From Mycobacterium pinniadriaticum (lineage in GTDB: Bacteria > Actinomycetota > Actinomycetes > Mycobacteriales > Mycobacteriaceae), in contig NZ_JAPJDO010000026.1 of NCBI RefSeq assembly GCF_026242045.1, forward strand, positions 23,697-87,696: a stretch of 64,000 nucleotides of DNA, written 5' to 3'. The notes beneath the pieces were generated by a model. That model saw only the letters and a list, made by a program, of their open reading frames with translations, made no database searches and was not told where the DNA came from. Below, one piece after another: positions 49,160-57,486 of this stretch. Numbering within the stretch: position 1 is the stretch's first letter; each line of letters begins with the position of its first letter. The translations under genes and the position numbers were made by a program.

Positions 49160-49437
49160 CGGGACTTCCCCTGGACGTCGAGCAGTTTGGGCCGGACGTC
49201 CACCAGGTAGACACCGGAGGCCACGGCGGCGATCGCCACGCCCATGATGCCCAGGAACAGCGAGAGCAACCCCGCGATACCGAGGATCACCAGCCACACC
49301 GGCTTTGTCAGCTTCTCAGCCGCGGTGTAGGCATCGGGCCGCTGCATCGCCGCATGGACGAACGCATAGATGGTCACCGCGGTGACCGCCCAGAACACGA
49401 TCTGAAGGACAAGACCCGCCACACCTTGCAGCATCAC
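49156..49437 (-). CDS. DUF2516 small membrane protein
   Basis: This 93-residue protein has an N-terminal membrane segment (about 8-30) and a second (about 48-78), as in DUF2516 (Rv0476-like). Function is unknown. Its TGA overlaps the proposed CTG start of the secreted protein downstream. It is downstream of hbhA on the same strand with a 51-base gap. Confidence 0.8.
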   Translation of the reverse strand: MMLQGVAGLVLQIVFWAVTAVTIYAFVHAAMQRPDAYTAAEKLTKPVWLVILGIAGLLSLFLGIMGVAIAAVASGVYLVDVRPKLLDVQGKSR

Positions 49438-49488
49438 AGCTACCAGGGTAGGCGGGTCTTGCCCTTGCTGACGAATTTCGTCGTGGGA

Positions 49489-50091
49489 TTACTTCTGGGT
49501 GACCTTCTTGGCCGGAGCCTTCTTGGCCGGAGCCTTCTTGGCGGCGGCCTTGGCCGGAGCGGCCTTCTTGGCCGGAGCCTTCTTCGCCGGAGCCTTGGCC
49601 GGGGCCTTGGCCGGCAGGTCGACACCGACCAGCTTGGCCGCGCGCTCGCCGACGGCACGGGTCTGCGACGACACGTTGCCCAGCGCCTCCTGCGTCAGCT
49701 CGACCGCCTGGTCGACATAGCCCTCGGCACGGGCGGCGGCTTCCTTGAGCTCAGGCTGATTGCGCAGCCGCTCCAGAGCGGCCTCACCGCGCTCGACGAG
49801 GCTGTTGTAGGTCGCAGTCGCGGACTCCACATAGCCCTCGGCGGCCTTGCGCAGCTCCTCGCTCGACAGCTTGCCGCGCAGCTCCTCGGCCCGCTGCGGC
49901 AGGTCTTCCTGCAGCTTGGTCAGCGCGGCGCGACGCTCCTCGACGCGGGTGTTGGCCTCGCTGCGGGCGTCCTCGGCGCGCTCGCGCAGGGTCATCAGGA
50001 TCTCGTTGACAGTGGCCAGGGCCAGATCGGCAGCACCGACAGCAGCAAGCAGCGGGGCCTTCAGGTCCTCGACATTGGGGTTCTCAGCCAT
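49489..50091 (-). CDS. hbhA: Heparin-binding hemagglutinin HbhA
   Basis: This 200-residue coiled-coil surface adhesin binds heparan sulfate on host cells. In fast growers it also affects cell aggregation and lipid bodies. Residues about 20-110 form long charged helices, and the C-terminal 45 residues are Lys/Pro/Ala repeats (KAPAKKAPAKKAAPAKA) that bind heparin and are methylated in M. tuberculosis. It has no signal peptide. It is followed by DUF2516, as in Rv0475-Rv0476. Confidence 0.95.
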   Translation of the reverse strand: MAENPNVEDLKAPLLAAVGAADLALATVNEILMTLRERAEDARSEANTRVEERRAALTKLQEDLPQRAEELRGKLSSEELRKAAEGYVESATATYNSLVERGEAALERLRNQPELKEAAARAEGYVDQAVELTQEALGNVSSQTRAVGERAAKLVGVDLPAKAPAKAPAKKAPAKKAAPAKAAAKKAPAKKAPAKKVTQK

Positions 50092-50154
50092 CGTAGTGGC
50101 TCCTTTCAGTGAATCGATTGTCAGTTAACGGAATTCGAGGTTGCTGGTCTGTTG

Positions 50155-50547
50155 TTACTCAGTCGACAGCTCCTCACGGGCAGCTTCGTTCTGCTGACAG
50201 AACGAGGTGTAGATGTCGAGCAGAACCTGCTTCTGACGCTCGGTGATCACGGTGTCTCCGATGATCGCGTCGTTCACCTTGCTCGCCTCCCCGGGCTCGA
50301 GAATCCCAGCCCGGATGTAGAGCACCTCGGCCGACATCCGCAGTGCCTTGGCAATCTGGCTCAGAACTTCCGCAGAAGGTTTCCGTAGCCCCCGTTCGAT
50401 CTGACTGAGATACGGGTTGCTGACACCGGCCTTTTCGGCCAACTGTCGCACCGAAACCTGAGCGGCTTCACGCTGCGCCCTGATGAAGCCCCCGATGTCA
50501 TGCGCGGCATTGGACACCACAGCCTGAAGATCTGCGTCTTGCGCCAT
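50155..50547 (-). CDS. XRE-family regulator upstream of hbhA (Rv0474-like)
   Basis: This 130-residue protein has a Cro/C1-type helix-turn-helix at about residues 22-75 (FIRAQREAAQVSVRQLAEKAG, split, then VSNPYLSQIERGLRKPS). A helical C-terminal region follows with ITERQKQVLLDIYTSF. It lies 63 bases upstream of hbhA on the same strand and could control it. A palindrome (50617-50628) lies upstream of its own promoter. Confidence 0.88.
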   Translation of the reverse strand: MAQDADLQAVVSNAAHDIGGFIRAQREAAQVSVRQLAEKAGVSNPYLSQIERGLRKPSAEVLSQIAKALRMSAEVLYIRAGILEPGEASKVNDAIIGDTVITERQKQVLLDIYTSFCQQNEAAREELSTE

Positions 50548-50604
50548 GGTTCACCTCCCGTCGCGTCGGGTATCCGGTGCGTACGGATGCCACACTACGC
50601 GGGG

Positions 50605-50632
50605 GTGCTAACTTTTGCAAGCACTTGCTAGC
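50605..50632. promoter_or_regulatory. Palindrome/direct repeats upstream of the XRE gene
   Basis: GCAAG-CA-CTTGC (50617-50628) lies between two TGCTA(A/G)C copies 20 bp apart (50606 and 50626). On the minus strand TAGTGT (50597-50592) could be the -10 of the XRE gene. The site lies between this gene and the DUF445 gene end, and may be bound by the XRE protein. Confidence 0.4.
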
Positions 50633-50637
50633 GCAGG

Positions 50638-51972
50638 TCAGAATAGGAATTGCGCCACGGTGTAGATGATCAGGCCGGCCAGCGCACCCACCACGGTGCC
50701 GTTGATCCGGATGAACTGCAGATCCCGGCCGACGTGCAATTCGATCCGACGACTGGCCTCCTCGGCGTCCCAGCGCTCGATGGTGTCGGTGATGATCGTG
50801 GTGATCTCGGCCCCGTATTGACCGACCAGATGCTCTGCTCCGCGCACGATCCAGTTGTCCACCTTGTCGCGCAGCTCGGCGTCGTCGCGCAGCGACTCAC
50901 CGATACGCATGATCGAATCGGTGATACGCGTGCGCAATGTGCTTGCCGGGTCGTCAACGCCGTCAAGCACCAACCGCTTCAACGTCTTCCACGCGGTCTC
51001 GGCCGCGCGGGTGACTTCATCACGCGCCATCAGCTGTTCCTTGACCGCCTCCGCGCGTGCGATCGTCGCGTCATCAGTCTGCAGATCGTTGGCGAACTCG
51101 AACAGAAAGCGCGTAGCCGATTGGCGCAGTTCATGATTCGGATCTCGGCGCACCTTGTCGGTGAAGTCCATCAGCTCCCGGTGGATCCGGTCGCCCACCA
51201 ACTGGTCGACGAATCGCGGTGACCAACTGGGCGAGTCGCGGGTGACGACGCGTTCGATCGTGTCTCCGGCGCCCAGTGCCCATTGGAAGGCCCGGTCGCA
51301 CAGCAGCTGAATCAGGGCCTCCTGGCGGTTCTCGGCCAACAACTGCGCCAGCACCCGGCCCACAGGCGGCCCCCACTGCGGCTCGGCAAGCCGTTTGACG
51401 ATGGTGCGGTCGATCACCTGCTGGATGTCCTCGTCGTTGAGCAGTTCCACGACGACCCGCAGCACGGTGCCCGTCTCGGTGGCCACCCGTGCGGCGTGCG
51501 ACGGTTCGGACAACCACTTGCCCAGCCGGCCGGCCACCTCGGCGTCCCGCAGCTTGGTTTCCACCACCTCCGGGGACAGGAAGTTCTCCCGCACGAAGGT
51601 GCCCAGCCCCTCGCCGAGCTGATCCTTCTTGCGTTTGATGATCGCTGTGTGCGGGATCTTCAGCCCCAGTGGATGACGGAACAGCGCCGTGACGGCGAAC
51701 CAGTCGGCGAGCGCGCCGACCATCCCCGCCTCAGCGGCGGCCCCGACGTAGCCGATCCACGCCGGTCCGCCCTGAGCCTGACCCCACCGGCAGAGGAGGA
51801 AAATCACCGTGGCACCGATCAGGAAGCCCAGCGCCACGGCCTTCATCCGGCGCAGCGCACGGCGACGCTGTGCATCCGCTTCCGGGTCGGCCCCGGCGAA
51901 CGATTCCGCAAACGAGGTGCCGGCGCGGGCCACTCTGTCCGGCAACGCCGGGAGCTCGCGATGTTTTGCCAC
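50638..51972 (-). CDS. DUF445 membrane protein (Rv0473-like)
   Basis: This 444-residue protein has an N-terminal membrane segment (AVALGFLIGATVIFLLCRW), the family block GAAAEAGMVGALADWFAVTALFRHPLG (split) and KIPHTAIIKRKKDQLGEGL. A long helical middle follows, then a C-terminal membrane anchor (VGALAGLIIYTVAQFLF). Family members are bacterial inner-membrane proteins without a settled function. It is upstream of the XRE gene on the same strand with a 90-base gap. Confidence 0.85.
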   Translation of the reverse strand: MAKHRELPALPDRVARAGTSFAESFAGADPEADAQRRRALRRMKAVALGFLIGATVIFLLCRWGQAQGGPAWIGYVGAAAEAGMVGALADWFAVTALFRHPLGLKIPHTAIIKRKKDQLGEGLGTFVRENFLSPEVVETKLRDAEVAGRLGKWLSEPSHAARVATETGTVLRVVVELLNDEDIQQVIDRTIVKRLAEPQWGPPVGRVLAQLLAENRQEALIQLLCDRAFQWALGAGDTIERVVTRDSPSWSPRFVDQLVGDRIHRELMDFTDKVRRDPNHELRQSATRFLFEFANDLQTDDATIARAEAVKEQLMARDEVTRAAETAWKTLKRLVLDGVDDPASTLRTRITDSIMRIGESLRDDAELRDKVDNWIVRGAEHLVGQYGAEITTIITDTIERWDAEEASRRIELHVGRDLQFIRINGTVVGALAGLIIYTVAQFLF

Positions 51973-52069
51973 ACCACCATCATCCGCTATCCGGCGACCC
52001 AGTTAATGTGACGTCGCCGTTCGAACTGACCGTAGAATCGTCGAGAACGAGGGGACGGACTCCGCGACA

Positions 52070-52771
52070 GTGGCAGAGCAGACTAACCATGGGCCCGCCA
52101 AGACCGATGGTCGGAAGCGACGCTGGCATCAGCACAAGGTTGAGCGCCGCACCGAATTGGTGGACGGCGCGCTCGAGGCCATCCGCCAGCGCGGTCGTGA
52201 CGTCAGCATGGACGAGATAGCTGCGGAAATCGGCGTCTCCAAGACTGTTTTGTACCGCTACTTCGTCGACAAGAACGACCTGACGACCGCGGTCATGATG
52301 CGCTTCGCGCAGACCACCCTGATCCCCAACATGGCCGCCGCGCTGTCGTCGAACCTCGACGGTTTCGACCTCACCCGCGAGATCATCCGGGTGTACGTGG
52401 ACACCGTCGCCAACGAGCCCGAACCGTACCGATTCGTGATGGCAAACAGTTCGGCCAGCAAAAACAAAGTCATCGCCGACTCGGAGCAAATCATCGCCAG
52501 GATGCTCGCGGTGGTGCTGCGCAGGCGCATGAAACGGGCCGGAATGGACACCGGCGGCGTGGAGCCCTGGGCCTACCTGATCGTCGGCGGCGTCCAGTTG
52601 GCGACGCACTCATGGATGTCGAATCCTCGGATGACCAGTGGTGAACTGATCGATTACCTGACCATGCTGTGCTGGAACGCACTGTGCGGCATCGTCGAGG
52701 CCGGTGGCTCGCTGGATATGTTCAGATCCGTCCCGCACCCTTCCCCGTTGCTGCCGACCAAGCTCACGTGA
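52070..52771 (+). CDS. TetR-family regulator (Rv0472c-like)
   Basis: This 233-residue protein has an N-terminal helix-turn-helix (RGRDVSMDEIAAEIGVSKTVLYRYF, split at GRDVSMDEIAAE and IGVSKTVLYRYF, then VDKNDL) and a large C-terminal ligand-binding half ending in a polar tail. The GTG start lies in a leader with GAGGGGA and a TAGAAT -10 at 52033-52038. It faces DUF445 across a divergent region and matches the regulator beside the mycolic-acid enzymes in M. tuberculosis. The targets are unknown. Confidence 0.85.
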   Translation: MAEQTNHGPAKTDGRKRRWHQHKVERRTELVDGALEAIRQRGRDVSMDEIAAEIGVSKTVLYRYFVDKNDLTTAVMMRFAQTTLIPNMAAALSSNLDGFDLTREIIRVYVDTVANEPEPYRFVMANSSASKNKVIADSEQIIARMLAVVLRRRMKRAGMDTGGVEPWAYLIVGGVQLATHSWMSNPRMTSGELIDYLTMLCWNALCGIVEAGGSLDMFRSVPHPSPLLPTKLT

Positions 52772-52980
52772 GGTACGGGCCGAGCAAGGTCCGCGTAGGT
52801 GGCCGTCATCTTGCCCGGCCAGTCCTTGTCGTTGTCGGACGTGTCCGGCAACCCGTCGTGGTCGGGCGCGCCGGACGGCGGCGGGGTGCAGGAGGTGGCC
52901 TCGGCCGACGGTGACATCGCAGATCCGGCCGGCCCGGAAGCGTCGCAGGAAGATCCTGAGCAGTCCGTCGGCGCAGGCAT
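52654..52980 (-). other. Weak minus-strand reading frame with a thrombospondin-3-like Ca-binding stretch
   Basis: The 280 bases after the TetR gene hold no convincing gene. One minus-strand frame has high third-position GC and encodes DHDGLPDTSDNDKDWPG (52813-52863), which matches the D-rich thrombospondin type 3 calcium motif. It has no signal peptide, no clear ribosome binding site, and runs 118 bases into the TetR gene on the other strand. It could be a relic of an exported protein. A plus-strand frame (52799-53029) in the same stretch is equally open. Confidence 0.2.
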
Positions 52981-53051
52981 ATCGGCGCTTGCCGTGGCGG
53001 TTTCGCGGCGTCGCGGCCTCAGCGGCTGATCGGAAGCTAGTCTCGTCGGCT

Positions 53052-53909
53052 ATGACCGATCTGCCGTCGCAATGGACGCATGAGCCACACAAGATCCTCC
53101 GGTTCCGTCCCGGCGACAAGGTCACCGACATCGATACCGATTCCAGCCCGGGGTATTCCGACGGCAAAGACGGCTCCGACGAGGTGCAGGCCGAGCGCAA
53201 CGAGCGGTTCGCGGGCCTGCAGGAACTGCTCTACGCCAACGGCAAGGCCGGTGGCCACCGCTCCGTGCTGCTGGTGTTGCAAGGCATGGACACCGCGGGC
53301 AAGGGCAGCATCGTCAAGCACGTTGTCGGCGCTGCCAATCCGATGGGCATCCGCTACACCAGCTTCGGCGTGCCGACCGAAGAGGAGCGCGCCCACCATT
53401 ACCTGTGGCGCATCCGCAATGCCCTGCCAGACGCCGGCGACATCGGGGTGTTCGACCGCTCCCACTACGAGGACGTGCTGGTGGTGCGCGTGCACGAGCT
53501 CGTGCCGCCAGACGTGTGGGAACCGCGCTACGACGAGATCAACGCGTTCGAGAAAGAGCTCGTCGACTCCGGAACCGCCATCGTCAAGTGCGCGATGTTC
53601 CTCTCGCTCGAAGAGCAGAAACGCAGGCTGGCCGAACGCCTCGACCGCCCGGATCGGTACTGGAAATACAACCCGGGCGATCTCGACGAACGCAAGCTGT
53701 GGCCGGCCTACCAGGAGGCCTATCAGGCGGTGCTGGACCGGACGTCAACCGACTACGCCCCGTGGTTCGTCATCCCGTGCGACAAGAAGTGGTACAGCCG
53801 GCTGGCCATCAACGAGTTGCTGATCGAGGCCATCAAGGGCATGGGGCTATCGTGGCCGCCGCCCGACTTCGACGTCGAGGTGGAGAAGAAGAGGTTGGCG
53901 CAGGCCTGA
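53052..53909 (+). CDS. Polyphosphate kinase 2 (PPK2) family protein
   Basis: This 285-residue P-loop kinase shows LQGMDTAGKGSIVKHVVG (Walker A), FGVPTEEERAHHYLWRI, and IGVFDRSHYEDVLVVRVH (Walker B and the lid). The one-domain length fits the PPK2 classes that phosphorylate nucleotides with polyphosphate. Whether it prefers ADP, AMP or GDP is not shown by sequence. It has no partner gene, is close to umaA (3 bases tail-to-tail), and adds polyphosphate use beside Ppx at 31357. Confidence 0.9.
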   Translation: MTDLPSQWTHEPHKILRFRPGDKVTDIDTDSSPGYSDGKDGSDEVQAERNERFAGLQELLYANGKAGGHRSVLLVLQGMDTAGKGSIVKHVVGAANPMGIRYTSFGVPTEEERAHHYLWRIRNALPDAGDIGVFDRSHYEDVLVVRVHELVPPDVWEPRYDEINAFEKELVDSGTAIVKCAMFLSLEEQKRRLAERLDRPDRYWKYNPGDLDERKLWPAYQEAYQAVLDRTSTDYAPWFVIPCDKKWYSRLAINELLIEAIKGMGLSWPPPDFDVEVEKKRLAQA

Positions 53910-53912
53910 CGG

Positions 53913-54788
53913 TCAGCCTTTGACCAGGGTGAACTGGCCGATGTTGGTGATCCCGCGGCGGAAGAAGTCCGCGCAGCCGGTGAGGTACTTCATGTAGCGG
54001 TCGTAGATTTCCTGAGACGTGATGGCGATCGCCTCGTCCCGGTTGGCCACCAGCTTGGCCGCCCACATGTCCAGCGTGCGCGCATAGTGGGGGCGCAGCA
54101 GGTGGATGCGCTGCAGATTGAATCCTGACTGGGCCGCAAGCGCTTCGATGTCCTCGACCGCGGGCAGCTGCCCGCCCGGGAAGATCTCGGTGCCGATGAA
54201 CCGCATGAACTTCAAGTCGCTGATGGTCAGCTTGATTCCGTTCTCACGGAAGAACTTCTGGGTGTGCGCCAGGATCGTGTGCAGCAGCATCCGGCCGTCG
54301 TCGGGTAGCAGGTTGTAGGCCTTCTCGAAGAACAGCGGGTACCGCTCGGCCTTGAACGCCTCGAAGGCGCCGATGCTCACGATGCGGTCGACGGGCTCGT
54401 CGAACTCCTCCCAGCCCTGCAGCCGCACCTCGATCGAGCGGTTGGTGTCGAGTTTGGCCAGGCGCCGGCGTGCGTACTCCGACTGGTTCTTGCTCAGCGT
54501 GATGCCGATGACGTTGACGTCATACTTCTGCACGGCCATCTCGAGGGCGCCACCCCAGCCGCAGCCGACGTCGAGCAGGGTCATGCCGGGTTCGAGGTTG
54601 AGCTTGCCCAGGGCGAGGTCGAATTTGGCCAGCTGCGATTCCTCGAGCGTCATGTCGTCGCGCTCGTAGTATCCGCAGGTGTACCCCATGGTCGGGCCGA
54701 GGAACAGGGCGAAGAAGTCGTCGGAGACGTCGTAGATCGATTGTGACTCCTCGTAGTAAGGAGTCAGATCCGCATCTACGTTGACCAT
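53913..54788 (-). CDS. umaA: Cyclopropane/mycolic-acid methyltransferase, UmaA-like
   Basis: This 291-residue SAM-dependent enzyme of the CmaA/PcaA/MmaA/UmaA group modifies the meromycolate chain. It shows SIYDVSDDFFALFLGPTM, LLDVGCGWGGALEMAVQKY (SAM), RIVSIGAFEAFKAERY, TEIFPGGQLPAVEDIE, HYARTLDMWAA and TGCADFFRRGITNIGQFTL. The stretch LLHTILAHTQKF is UmaA-like, not PcaA-like. It lies next to fadB2, as umaA does in M. tuberculosis, but pcaA is not present. Confidence 0.9.
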   Translation of the reverse strand: MVNVDADLTPYYEESQSIYDVSDDFFALFLGPTMGYTCGYYERDDMTLEESQLAKFDLALGKLNLEPGMTLLDVGCGWGGALEMAVQKYDVNVIGITLSKNQSEYARRRLAKLDTNRSIEVRLQGWEEFDEPVDRIVSIGAFEAFKAERYPLFFEKAYNLLPDDGRMLLHTILAHTQKFFRENGIKLTISDLKFMRFIGTEIFPGGQLPAVEDIEALAAQSGFNLQRIHLLRPHYARTLDMWAAKLVANRDEAIAITSQEIYDRYMKYLTGCADFFRRGITNIGQFTLVKG

Positions 54789-54919
54789 CTACAGCTACCT
54801 TCCAGCTTTCTGTTCACATGGCTGGATGCCTCGGGAAGCAATGCCGCTTCGGCAGTCCCCCAACCAAAACCAGGAGCCTAACCAATTAGACCAGGAAATG
54901 CACAAGGCGTGGTGTTACG

Positions 54920-55780
54920 TCACGGTGAGTACGAGTAAAAGCCTTGTCCGGACTTCTTGCCCAGCATCCCGGCCTCGACCATGCGCAGCAACAGCGGCGG
55001 CGGGGCGTACTGCGCGTCCTTGAGTTCGTCGTACATCGAGTCGGCGATGAGCTTCATAGTGTCCAGGCCGATGAGGTCGGAGAGCCGCAGCGGCCCCATC
55101 GGATGCGAGAGGCCGGCGACGATCGCCGTGTCGACGTCCTCGACGGTGGCGACCCCGGCCTCGACCATCCGGATCGCGGACAGCAGGTACGGCACCAGGA
55201 GCGCGTTGACGACGAATCCCGAGCGGTCGGCGCATCGCACGACCTTCTTTCCGAGGACCTCGCTCGCGAACTGTTCCACCCTGGCGATGGCCCCCTCGGA
55301 GGTGACCAGCGTGTTGATCAGTTCGACAAGCGGCAGCACCGGCACCGGGTTGAAGAAGTGCAGGCCCAGCACCCGGCCGGGGTTCTGGGTAGCCGCGGCG
55401 ATCTTCATGATCGGAATGCTCGAGGTGTTCGACGCCAGCACCGCATCCGGATCGGTGATGATCCGGTCGAGCTCACCGAAGATCTTCGCCTTGACGGCCT
55501 CGTCCTCCACAACCGCCTCGATGACAAGCTCGCGGTCAGCCATATCGGCGAGGTCGGTGGTGAACGACAGCCGGGCCAGCGCGGCATCGCGGTCGGCCCC
55601 GGAAAGCTTGCCCTTGCTCGCCGCCCGCTCCAGCGAGCCGGTCAGGCGCTGGCGTCCAGCGCCGAGAAGTTCCTCGGTCGGCTCGAACACGACGACATCG
55701 GCGCCCGCCTTGGCTGCCACCTCGGCAATGCCAGAGCCCATCTGTCCCGCTCCGACCACGCCAACTCGTTGAATGCTCAC
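54920..55780 (-). CDS. fadB2: 3-hydroxybutyryl-CoA dehydrogenase FadB2
   Basis: This 286-residue NAD-dependent enzyme oxidises 3-hydroxybutyryl-CoA. It shows VGVVGAGQMGSGIAEVAAK (NAD), ASNTSSIPIMKIA, LGLHFFNPVPVLPLVELI (catalytic His), KVVRCADRSGFVVNALL and GLSHPMGPLRLSDLIGLD. It is downstream of aceA on the same strand with two hairpins between them. It matches M. tuberculosis Rv0468 in place and type. Confidence 0.95.
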   Translation of the reverse strand: MSIQRVGVVGAGQMGSGIAEVAAKAGADVVVFEPTEELLGAGRQRLTGSLERAASKGKLSGADRDAALARLSFTTDLADMADRELVIEAVVEDEAVKAKIFGELDRIITDPDAVLASNTSSIPIMKIAAATQNPGRVLGLHFFNPVPVLPLVELINTLVTSEGAIARVEQFASEVLGKKVVRCADRSGFVVNALLVPYLLSAIRMVEAGVATVEDVDTAIVAGLSHPMGPLRLSDLIGLDTMKLIADSMYDELKDAQYAPPPLLLRMVEAGMLGKKSGQGFYSYSP

Positions 55781-55797
55781 TTCGTCTCCTCACGCGT

Positions 55798-55829
55798 CAG
55801 GCCCCGCCCAAATATAGGGACGGGGCCTG
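55798..55829. terminator. Hairpin between aceA and fadB2 (9-bp arms)
   Basis: CAGGCCCCG (55798-55806) pairs with CGGGGCCTG (55821-55829) over a 14-nt loop just upstream of fadB2. No T run follows, so it may be an intrinsic-type mycobacterial terminator or an mRNA stabiliser. Confidence 0.4.
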
Positions 55830-55854
55830 ACGGCATCGCTGATGGGCCCGCCTG

Positions 55855-55918
55855 CCGCGAGCGTGCGCCTACTGTCGCTGGTGACGGCGTGTCACCGAGC
55901 AGACACGCACGCTCGCGG
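55855..55918. repeat. Palindromic element downstream of aceA
   Basis: CCGCGAGCGTGCG (55855-55867) and its exact reverse complement (55906-55918) enclose a smaller GGTGAC-GTCACC stem. The element ends 9 bases before the aceA stop and could be a terminator for aceA or a dispersed palindrome. Its GAGCAGAC core recalls the element at 648-705. Confidence 0.55.
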
Positions 55919-55926
55919 AGGGGCAA

Positions 55927-57219
55927 TCAGTGGAACTGACCCTCTTCGGTCGAGCCGGCCAGCGCCGTGGTCGAACTGGTCGGGTCCACGGTGGTGGCGA
56001 TCCGGTCGAAGTAGCCGGCGCCAACCTCACGCTGGTGCTTGGTCGCGGTGTAACCGCGCTCCTCGGCGGCGAATTCGCGCTCCTGCAGCTCGACGTAGGC
56101 GGTCATCTGGTTGCGGGCGTAGCCGTAGGCCAGATCGAACATCGAGTAGTTCAGGGCGTGGAAACCGGCCAGCGTGATGAACTGGAACTTGAAGCCCATG
56201 GCACCGAGTTCCTTCTGGAACCGGGCGATGGTCGAATCGTCCAGGTGCTTGCGCCAGTTGAACGACGGCGAGCAGTTGTAGGCCAGCATCTGGTCCGGGA
56301 ACTCGCTCTTGACGCCCTCGGCGAAGCGACGGGCCAGATCCAGGTCCGGGGTACCGGTCTCCATCCAGATCAGATCGGAGTACGGCGCGTATGCCTTGGC
56401 GCGGGCGATGCACGACTCGAGGCCGTTGCGCACCCGGTAGAAGCCTTCGGCGGTGCGCTCACCGGTGATGAACGGGCGGTCGCGCTCGTCGACGTCGGAG
56501 GTGATGAGGGTGGCGGCCTCGGCGTCGGTGCGGGCGATGACAACGGTCGGCACGTCAGCGACGTCAGCCGCGAGCCGGGCAGACGTCAAAGTGCGGATGT
56601 GCTGCTGGGTCGGGATCAGCACCTTGCCCCCGAGGTGGCCGCACTTCTTCTCCGAGGCCAGCTGATCCTCCCAGTGCGAGCCCGCGACACCGGCGGCGAT
56701 CATCGCCTTCTGCAGTTCGTAGACGTTCAACGCACCACCGAAGCCGGCCTCACCGTCGGCGACGATCGGGGCCAGCCAGTTCTCGACGGAGGTGTCGCCC
56801 TCGACCTTGGCGATCTCGTCGGCGCGCAGCAGCGCATTGTTGATGCGGCGGACCACCTGCGGCACCGAGTTGGCCGGGTACAGGCTCTGGTCAGGGTAGG
56901 TGTGACCGGACAGGTTGGCGTCACCGGCGACCTGCCAACCCGACAGGTAGATCGCCTTCAGGCCGGCGCGCACCTGCTGGACGGCCATGTTGCCGGTCAG
57001 CGCACCGAGCGCGTTGACGAACTCCATGTCGTGCAGCTGGCTCCACAGCACCTCGGCACCACGACGGGCCAGGGTGGCCTCCTCCACGACGCTGCCCTGC
57101 AGGGCGACGACGTCGGCCGGGGTGTAGGTACGGGTGACACCATTCCAGCGGGGGTTGGTGTCCCAGTCGCGCTGGATCTCTTCTGCGGTCTTCGGCTGGC
57201 CAACGGTGGACGTAGTCAT
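55927..57219 (-). CDS. aceA: Isocitrate lyase AceA (Icl1-type)
   Basis: This 430-residue enzyme splits isocitrate to glyoxylate and succinate in the glyoxylate bypass, allowing growth on fatty acids and acetate. It shows SLYPANSVPQVVRRINNAL, DGEAGFGGALNVYEL, the catalytic EKKCGHLGGKVLIPT (KKCGH) and YNCSPSFNWRKHLDD. The length fits prokaryotic Icl1. The start has a strong AAGGAG site. The promoter region has a perfect RamB box, and ramB is about 1.2 kb away. Confidence 0.97.
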   Translation of the reverse strand: MTTSTVGQPKTAEEIQRDWDTNPRWNGVTRTYTPADVVALQGSVVEEATLARRGAEVLWSQLHDMEFVNALGALTGNMAVQQVRAGLKAIYLSGWQVAGDANLSGHTYPDQSLYPANSVPQVVRRINNALLRADEIAKVEGDTSVENWLAPIVADGEAGFGGALNVYELQKAMIAAGVAGSHWEDQLASEKKCGHLGGKVLIPTQQHIRTLTSARLAADVADVPTVVIARTDAEAATLITSDVDERDRPFITGERTAEGFYRVRNGLESCIARAKAYAPYSDLIWMETGTPDLDLARRFAEGVKSEFPDQMLAYNCSPSFNWRKHLDDSTIARFQKELGAMGFKFQFITLAGFHALNYSMFDLAYGYARNQMTAYVELQEREFAAEERGYTATKHQREVGAGYFDRIATTVDPTSSTTALAGSTEEGQFH

Positions 57220-57379
57220 GAGGGGGCCTGCTCCTTCTCAATCGAGGTCGCCACCTTGACGGGAAAGTGAATTGTTAACGTCAACGCAGCTTCGCTTGTG
57301 TGCTGAACACGAGCATGCCCCGTACCGTTAGGGCAGTTCAAGCCGTTATCAGTGCCAACTTTCGCCAACGGCACCGATT

Positions 57380-57398
57380 AGTTTGCAAAGATTGCGAA
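57380..57398. promoter_or_regulatory. RamB box upstream of aceA
   Basis: AGTTTGCAAA (57380-57389) exactly fits the RamB consensus AA/AG-TTTGCAAA described in corynebacteria and mycobacteria, and is followed by ATTGCGAAGG. A weaker AACTTTCGCC is at 57357-57366. The gap 57220-57486 otherwise shows no gene. RamB represses glyoxylate genes on sugar. Confidence 0.6.
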
Positions 57399-57486
57399 GG
57401 CCATCATCAGCTGAACCGGTTCAGAGGTTACCGTCCAGTAGCACCTTTTCGCAGGTCAGTACGCTTGTACTGTTAAACCGCGCCGA

